Origin: Legionellales bacterium
GTDB lineage: Bacteria > Pseudomonadota > Gammaproteobacteria > WLWR01
DNA length: 11,777 nucleotides
Assembly (NCBI GenBank): GCA_012103495.1
Contig: WLWR01000030.1
Coordinates: forward strand, 1-11,777
Reading direction: 5' to 3'
In this document: piece after piece, positions 8,113-11,777 of the stretch
How positions within the stretch are numbered: the stretch's first letter is position 1
Layout of the letters: each line of letters starts with the position of its first letter
Notes under the pieces: model-generated
What the model was told of the DNA's origin: nothing
Database searches by the model: none
Seen by the model: only the letters and a program-made list of their open reading frames with translations
Translations under genes and position numbers: made by a program

Positions 8113-9375
8113 ATGACCGCCGCCAACGCTTTTTACGCTCAATCTGGAGGCGTGACCGCCGTCATCAATGCCACCGCCTGTGGTTTGATTGAAGCCGCAC
8201 GTGAACATCCCGATCACATTGCTCATGTATACGCCGGCCGCAATGGTATTTTGGGTGCACTGACGGAAGATTTGATCGATACCAATCAAGAAGATATAAC
8301 AACCATTCAAGCGTTGAAACACACACCCGGTGGTGCCTTTGGTTCCTGCCGCTACAAATTAAAAAGCTTAACTGACAACCGCGAACAATATCAGCGCTTA
8401 CTCGATGTTTTTGCCGCACATGACATTCGTTATTTTTTTTATAATGGTGGCGGCGACTCTCAAGACACCGCGCACAAAGTGTCGCAAATCAGTCAAACCA
8501 TGGGCTATCCGATCACCTGCATTGGCATTCCTAAAACCGTTGACAATGATTTACCATTGACCGACAACTGTCCTGGATTTGGCTCGGTGGCTAAGTACGT
8601 TGCCGTCTCCACCCGCGAAGCCAGTTTTGACGTTGCTTCTATGGCTAGCACTTCCACCAAAGTCTTTATTTTGGAAGTGATGGGGCGTCACACCGGTTGG
8701 ATCGCCGCCGCCAGTGGATTGGCAGCAGAAAAAACTGGGGATCCACCACACATTATTATTTTTCCGGAAGTGCCCTTTGATACCGACAAAGTGATGGCCA
8801 AAGTTGATGCAACGGTCAAGCAATACGGGTATTGCACCATGGTGGTGGCCGAAGGTGCACGCACCGCTGAAGGGCATTTTTTAGCCGACAGCGGTACCAC
8901 CGACGCGTTTGGACACAAACAATTAGGCGGTGTAGCCCCTGCCATTGCTCAAAGGGTAAAACAACACCTGGGATATAAATATCACTGGGCCGTCGCCGAT
9001 TATTTACAACGCTCAGCACGACACATTGCATCACAAACAGATGTCGACCAAGCCTATGCCTTGGGACGCGCTGCCGTTGAATTGGCCTTAACCGGACACA
9101 ATGCCGTTATGCCAACCATCGTACGCGACAGTCAAACGCCGTATCGTTGGTCCATTGGTCAAGCCGCACTCGCCGATGTGGCTAATATTGAACGTCCATT
9201 ACCCAGTGAATACATTCGTGAGGATGGGTTTGGCATTACCTCAGTATGTTATCAATATTTACAACCTTTGATTCAAGGTGAAGCCTATCCCCCCTATCGT
9301 CATGGATTGCCGGCGTACGTGACTTTACGCAATGAGGCAGTGGCGAAGAAATTAGCGGATTCATTTGTGGTTTAA
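8113..9375 (+). CDS. pfp: Pyrophosphate-dependent 6-phosphofructokinase
   Basis: This enzyme interconverts fructose 6-phosphate and fructose 1,6-bisphosphate with PPi as phosphoryl donor. It is reversible and can serve both glycolysis and gluconeogenesis in the cytoplasm. The 420-residue protein belongs to the phosphofructokinase superfamily: the PPi/ATP loop NGGGDSQDTA (111-120), IPKTVDNDLPLTD (139-151) with the base-type Asp residues, and MGRHTGW (190-196) for sugar phosphate binding. The Asp at 115, where ATP enzymes such as E. coli PfkA have Gly104, and the Lys at 141 before TVDND are the known signs of PPi rather than ATP use. The start is clear: AAGGAG (8098-8103) lies 9 nt before the ATG. 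It is a single-gene unit divergent from mpl. Substrate preference is inferred from residues, not tested. Confidence 0.93.
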   Translation: MTAANAFYAQSGGVTAVINATACGLIEAAREHPDHIAHVYAGRNGILGALTEDLIDTNQEDITTIQALKHTPGGAFGSCRYKLKSLTDNREQYQRLLDVFAAHDIRYFFYNGGGDSQDTAHKVSQISQTMGYPITCIGIPKTVDNDLPLTDNCPGFGSVAKYVAVSTREASFDVASMASTSTKVFILEVMGRHTGWIAAASGLAAEKTGDPPHIIIFPEVPFDTDKVMAKVDATVKQYGYCTMVVAEGARTAEGHFLADSGTTDAFGHKQLGGVAPAIAQRVKQHLGYKYHWAVADYLQRSARHIASQTDVDQAYALGRAAVELALTGHNAVMPTIVRDSQTPYRWSIGQAALADVANIERPLPSEYIREDGFGITSVCYQYLQPLIQGEAYPPYRHGLPAYVTLRNEAVAKKLADSFVV

Positions 9376-9393
9376 CAACAACACATTCTTTAC

Positions 9394-9476
9394 AAGAAAC
9401 GTAACTTAGATGGACCCCAGTTTTACAACAATCAGAAGACTGAAAAACGAGGGGACCATATAAGTTACTAAGAAAC
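9394..9476. repeat. 7-bp direct repeat bracketing the inverted repeat (possible target-site duplication)
   Basis: AAGAAAC occurs at 9394-9400, ending immediately before the left arm of the inverted repeat. It occurs again at 9470-9476, starting one base after the right arm. A direct repeat placed like this is what a target-site duplication of a short insertion looks like. The one-base offset and AT-rich surroundings leave room for coincidence. Confidence 0.45.
9401..9468. repeat. Long imperfect inverted repeat (palindromic element) after pfp
   Basis: The left arm (9401-9424) pairs with the right arm (9444-9468). GTAACTTA pairs with TAAGTTAC, ATGG with CCAT, CCCC with GGGG, and GTTTT with AAAAC. 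That gives 21 base pairs, interrupted only by G9409/A9460, A9414/A9455 and A9419 opposite G9449-A9450. The 19-nt loop itself holds a 4-bp hairpin, TCAG-AAGA-CTGA (9432-9443). No T-run follows, so it is not a standard terminator on the plus strand. It begins 25 nt after the pfp stop. It could be a small non-autonomous transposon-like element, a repetitive extragenic palindrome or a structured RNA. Confidence 0.75.
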
Positions 9477-9541
9477 TTGCTTTCAAGCCATGAAGGTGCG
9501 ATCATTTTGCCCTCTTTTCGTCGTTTTATTGACTCTCAATT

Positions 9542-10504
9542 ATGCAAAAAATTAAATGTGCCGTGATCGGAGTGGGTTATTTAGGCAAATTCCATGCCGA
9601 AAAATACACTCAACTACCAGACGCTGAATTGGTTGCGGTCTGTGATATTGACCCTCAGTTGGGACAACCCATCGCCGATCAATTCAATGTACCCTTGGTC
9701 ACTGACTATCGAGAATTAATCGACCAAGTCGATGCCGTAAGCGTGGTCACACCAACCCCCTTGCACTATCAAATCAGTCACGATTGCTTGACCGCCGGTG
9801 TTCATGTCTTGGTGGAAAAACCAATCACCCAAACTTTGGAACAAGCGCGTCAATTAATTGCCTTGGCACAACAACAACCGGTCATTTTTCAAGTTGGGCA
9901 TTTGGAACGTTTTAATTCCGCACGCTTGGCGCTGGATGATTTTTTAGATTCGCCACGGTTTATCGAATCGCAACGTTTAGCCCCGTTTAATCCACGCAAT
10001 ACCGATGTCAATGTGATTTTGGATCTGATGATTCACGATATTGATATTATTCAAAGCATCGTACAATCTCCCGTCAAACACATCGATGCGCAAGGTGCAC
10101 CCATTTTGACTTCCTATGTAGACATCGCCAATGCACGCATTGTGTTTGAAAACAATTGCGTGGCCAACGTGACCGCCAGCCGCATCAGTTTCAAAACCGA
10201 ACGCAAAACCAGAATTTTTCAACCCGAATCGTATATTTCAATTGATTTTCACAACAAACAATTCGCTGTGTTTCGTCGCGGCGAAGGTGAAATGTTTCCT
10301 GGCATTCCAGAAATTTCCCGTGAGCAATCCACCTTTGAGCAAAGCGACGCCTTGTTTTTAGAAATCCAAGCGTTTGTAAACAGCATCACTCACAACACAC
10401 CACCGCTGGTCAGTGGTGAAGACGGTTACCAAGCACTGGTGACCGCCTCACAAATTACCGAACGCATTCACCAATATTTAGCGACACAAAATGCCATCAA
10501 ATAA
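9542..10504 (+). CDS. Gfo/Idh/MocA family NAD(P)-dependent sugar-nucleotide oxidoreductase, lpxB-linked (GnnA-like candidate)
   Basis: The 320-residue protein has the Gfo/Idh/MocA architecture. An N-terminal Rossmann fold carries the dinucleotide motif G10-V-G-Y-L-G15, V34 leads to D35 at the end of beta-2, and E92-K-P94 lies in VLVEKPIT. The C-terminal substrate domain holds the D161-LMIH165-DID motif, where a His/Asp pair usually acts. Its place directly before lpxB, overlapping by 14 nt, ties it to lipid A synthesis. Oxidoreductases of this family occur beside lpxB in other proteobacteria. In Acidithiobacillus, GnnA oxidises UDP-GlcNAc at C3 so that GnnB can aminate it, allowing amide-linked acyl chains. 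That role here is inference: no GnnB-like aminotransferase is in the window, so I leave the symbol blank. The ATG has no Shine-Dalgarno sequence and I see no convincing promoter at 9469-9541. Confidence 0.85.
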   Translation: MQKIKCAVIGVGYLGKFHAEKYTQLPDAELVAVCDIDPQLGQPIADQFNVPLVTDYRELIDQVDAVSVVTPTPLHYQISHDCLTAGVHVLVEKPITQTLEQARQLIALAQQQPVIFQVGHLERFNSARLALDDFLDSPRFIESQRLAPFNPRNTDVNVILDLMIHDIDIIQSIVQSPVKHIDAQGAPILTSYVDIANARIVFENNCVANVTASRISFKTERKTRIFQPESYISIDFHNKQFAVFRRGEGEMFPGIPEISREQSTFEQSDALFLEIQAFVNSITHNTPPLVSGEDGYQALVTASQITERIHQYLATQNAIK

Positions 10505-11708
10505 TTCCACACCCCACATTGTCTTTTCAGTCGGCGATGCATCGGCGGATCAATACATCGCCGATTTGGTGCCACTGTTACAACAGCGATTGCCGGGGCT
10601 AAAGTGTTCGGGATTGGGCGGTGGTCAGATGCAAGCAGCCGGAATTGATTTGCTGATGAACATTGCCAATCAAGGCATTATTGGCATCGTCGAAGCAATC
10701 CGTTATTTACCATTGCTGCGGCGTGCCTGGCGTACTCTGACTCATCATTTACGCACCACTAAACCAGACTTGTTAATTTTGGTGGATTACTCTGGATTTA
10801 ATTTGAAGGTGGCACGTTTTGCCAAACAATTAAATATCAAAGTACTGTATTACATCAGTCCACAAATATGGGCATGGAAACCGTATCGATTGCAATTAAT
10901 TCGCCAATATGTTGATCACATTGCAGTCATTTTACCGTTTGAAAAAGCCATTTATCAGCAAGCGCAAGTACCTGTATCGTTCGTCGGCCATCCATTGGTC
11001 CCCAAGGTCAAACCTACCGGCACGCGCGAACAATTAGCCTCCTCCTTTGGCTTGCATCCTGAACGCAAAACCATTGGTCTATTGCCCGGCAGTCGACGCA
11101 TGGAGTTAAAACATTTATTACCCACCTTGATTGACAGTGCCAGCAAGCTGCGCGAACACCATCCTGATTTGCAATTTATCATGCCTGTAGCCACCACGTT
11201 TACCCCGCAAATGATTCAAGCCAAACTGCCTCAATCAGCTCCACCGATTCAGTTAGTGCCCGAACGTATGTACGATGTATTGGCGTGTTGCGATGCCGCC
11301 ATTGTTGCATCCGGCACCGCGACCTTGGAAACTGCATTGATGGGCGTCCCGCAAGTGATCATATACAAAGGTGCCCTGATCAATTATTGGTTCGTCAAAT
11401 ACAAAGTATTAAAACAACATATGGATGTCATTCAACACTTGGGTTTGTGCAACATTGTTGCTGGCAAAGCCATCGCTCCTGAATTGTTTCAACACGAGGC
11501 CAACCCCACCGCACTGACCACAATCATCCGTCAGTATTTAGAAGATGATCAACATCGCCAACACAACCAACAAGAGTTAACACAACTGCGTGAACAACTT
11601 GCCGCTCATACGGTGGATTTGCCATTGGATGCGTTGATTGAATCGTTGTTAACAACAACTGTAGCTTCTCCGCCACGACCATCACCTAGGATAGGAACTC
11701 TAGTATAA
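10491..11708 (+). CDS. lpxB: Lipid-A-disaccharide synthase, C-terminal end apparently replaced by unrelated sequence
   Basis: LpxB (a GT19 glycosyltransferase) joins UDP-diacylglucosamine and lipid X into the lipid A disaccharide at the inner membrane. Clear family features are GIIGIVEAIRYLP (62-74), VDYSGFN (98-104; D99 aligns with catalytic Asp98 of E. coli), YYISPQIWAWKPYR (120-133), FVGHPLVP (164-171), LLPGSRRMELKHLLP (197-211), and ASGTATLETALMGVPQVI (273-290). The usual GEASGD near the N-terminus is GDASAD (15-20), and the usual LPNI is LCNI (319-322). The open frame gives 405 residues against 382 in E. coli. The family-like part ends near ALIESLL (381-387), and the last 18 residues (TTTVASPP...) look like read-through into foreign DNA from about 11650. 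The true C-terminus and stop may therefore be missing. The ATG overlaps the oxidoreductase end by 14 nt. Confidence 0.93.
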   Translation: MPSNNSTPHIVFSVGDASADQYIADLVPLLQQRLPGLKCSGLGGGQMQAAGIDLLMNIANQGIIGIVEAIRYLPLLRRAWRTLTHHLRTTKPDLLILVDYSGFNLKVARFAKQLNIKVLYYISPQIWAWKPYRLQLIRQYVDHIAVILPFEKAIYQQAQVPVSFVGHPLVPKVKPTGTREQLASSFGLHPERKTIGLLPGSRRMELKHLLPTLIDSASKLREHHPDLQFIMPVATTFTPQMIQAKLPQSAPPIQLVPERMYDVLACCDAAIVASGTATLETALMGVPQVIIYKGALINYWFVKYKVLKQHMDVIQHLGLCNIVAGKAIAPELFQHEANPTALTTIIRQYLEDDQHRQHNQQELTQLREQLAAHTVDLPLDALIESLLTTTVASPPRPSPRIGTLV

Positions 11709-11777
11709 GTAACGTTTGCAGTACCAATACCAACACCACGGTTTCTGATAGTAACAATTTTCAACTGACCACTGGTC
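11606..11777 (-). CDS. Partial reading frame resembling a phage structural protein, 5' end outside the window
   Basis: The minus strand is open from the window edge (first full codon at 11776) to a TGA at 11608-11606. Its first 47 codons read as an ordered Gly/Thr/Val-rich peptide: SGQLKIVTIRNRGVGIGTA, then YTRVPILGDGRGGEATVVV and NNDSI. It uses many T-ending codons (GTT, GGT, ACT), unlike the lpxB region. The pattern VTIxNRGxGxGTAxVTYxxVxIxGDGxGGEATVxVxND resembles repeats in tail/baseplate-type proteins of T4-like marine phages; this is recognition from memory, not a search. The last nine codons before the stop (11635-11609) are antisense to lpxB, so the natural protein is probably cut at about 11650. 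An assembly or amplification chimera is possible, as is a true prophage or remnant. Confidence 0.45.
   Translation of the reverse strand, partial: TSGQLKIVTIRNRGVGIGTANVTYTRVPILGDGRGGEATVVVNNDSINASNGKSTV
11645..11656. repeat. Perfect 12-bp palindrome at the suspected sequence junction
   Basis: GTTGTTAACAAC is its own reverse complement. It falls exactly where the plus strand stops resembling lpxB and the minus strand begins to read as a phage-like peptide. Palindromes and short homologies are common at template-switch and assembly joins, but also at real insertion points. Confidence 0.6.

Noticed and set aside
8433..8445. T8 run followed by ATAAT inside pfp, resembling a promoter -10 and a possible frameshift site.
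   Set aside because: The frame is intact through it and encodes the expected YFFYNGGGD core strand; no sign of a second product or of a broken gene.
9459..9464. TATAAG in the right arm of the inverted repeat as a promoter for the oxidoreductase gene.
   Set aside because: No -35-like hexamer at 16-18 nt; the bases are fully explained by the inverted repeat.

Overview
The window looks like a chromosomal contig from a gammaproteobacterium of moderate to low GC. It carries one long cell-envelope block and ends in what looks like a junction with foreign DNA. The order mrdA-rodA-mltB-rlpA-dacA-ybeD-lipB (1-6652, all +) is the conserved gammaproteobacterial elongasome/lipoate neighbourhood, with mltB placed as in pseudomonads. 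A lipid A gene (lpxB) directly behind a Gfo/Idh-type oxidoreductase, together with a pyrophosphate-type phosphofructokinase, suggests the Legionellales/Coxiella side of the class. That placement is inferred from gene content only; no search was possible.

Layout. 1-1158: 3' part of mrdA (PBP2), open at the window edge. 1155-2297: rodA, overlapping mrdA by 4 nt. A good promoter (2327-2355) then leads into mltB (2388-3413), followed by a symmetric hairpin terminator (3481-3513). A 264-nt gap carries an extended -10 before rlpA (3678-4472). dacA, ybeD and lipB follow as a tightly packed unit (4519-6652). mpl lies convergent to lipB on the minus strand (6686-8053). It is divergent from pfp (8113-9375), with overlapping promoters between them. 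After pfp comes a 166-nt gap that holds a long imperfect inverted repeat bracketed by a 7-bp direct repeat. The oxidoreductase (9542-10504) and lpxB (10491 onward) overlap by 14 nt.

Together the genes build and remodel the envelope. PBP2 and RodA polymerise and cross-link lateral-wall peptidoglycan. MltB and RlpA are glycan-cleaving enzymes. DacA trims the pentapeptide. Mpl recycles the released tripeptide to UDP-MurNAc-tripeptide. LpxB makes the lipid A disaccharide, and the oxidoreductase beside it may modify the sugar nucleotide used for lipid A. LipB (lipoate transfer) and Pfp (glycolysis/gluconeogenesis) are the metabolic exceptions.

Most of the window is ordinary. Two places are not. 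One is the element at 9394-9476, which has the look of a small non-autonomous insertion. The other is the last ~125 nt: lpxB has no natural stop and the minus strand instead reads as a Gly/Thr/Val-rich phage-structural-like peptide, with the change falling on a perfect 12-bp palindrome (11645-11656). An assembly or amplification chimera is as likely there as a real insertion. I found no tRNA, rRNA, CRISPR array or complete mobile element, and no convincing new multi-gene system.
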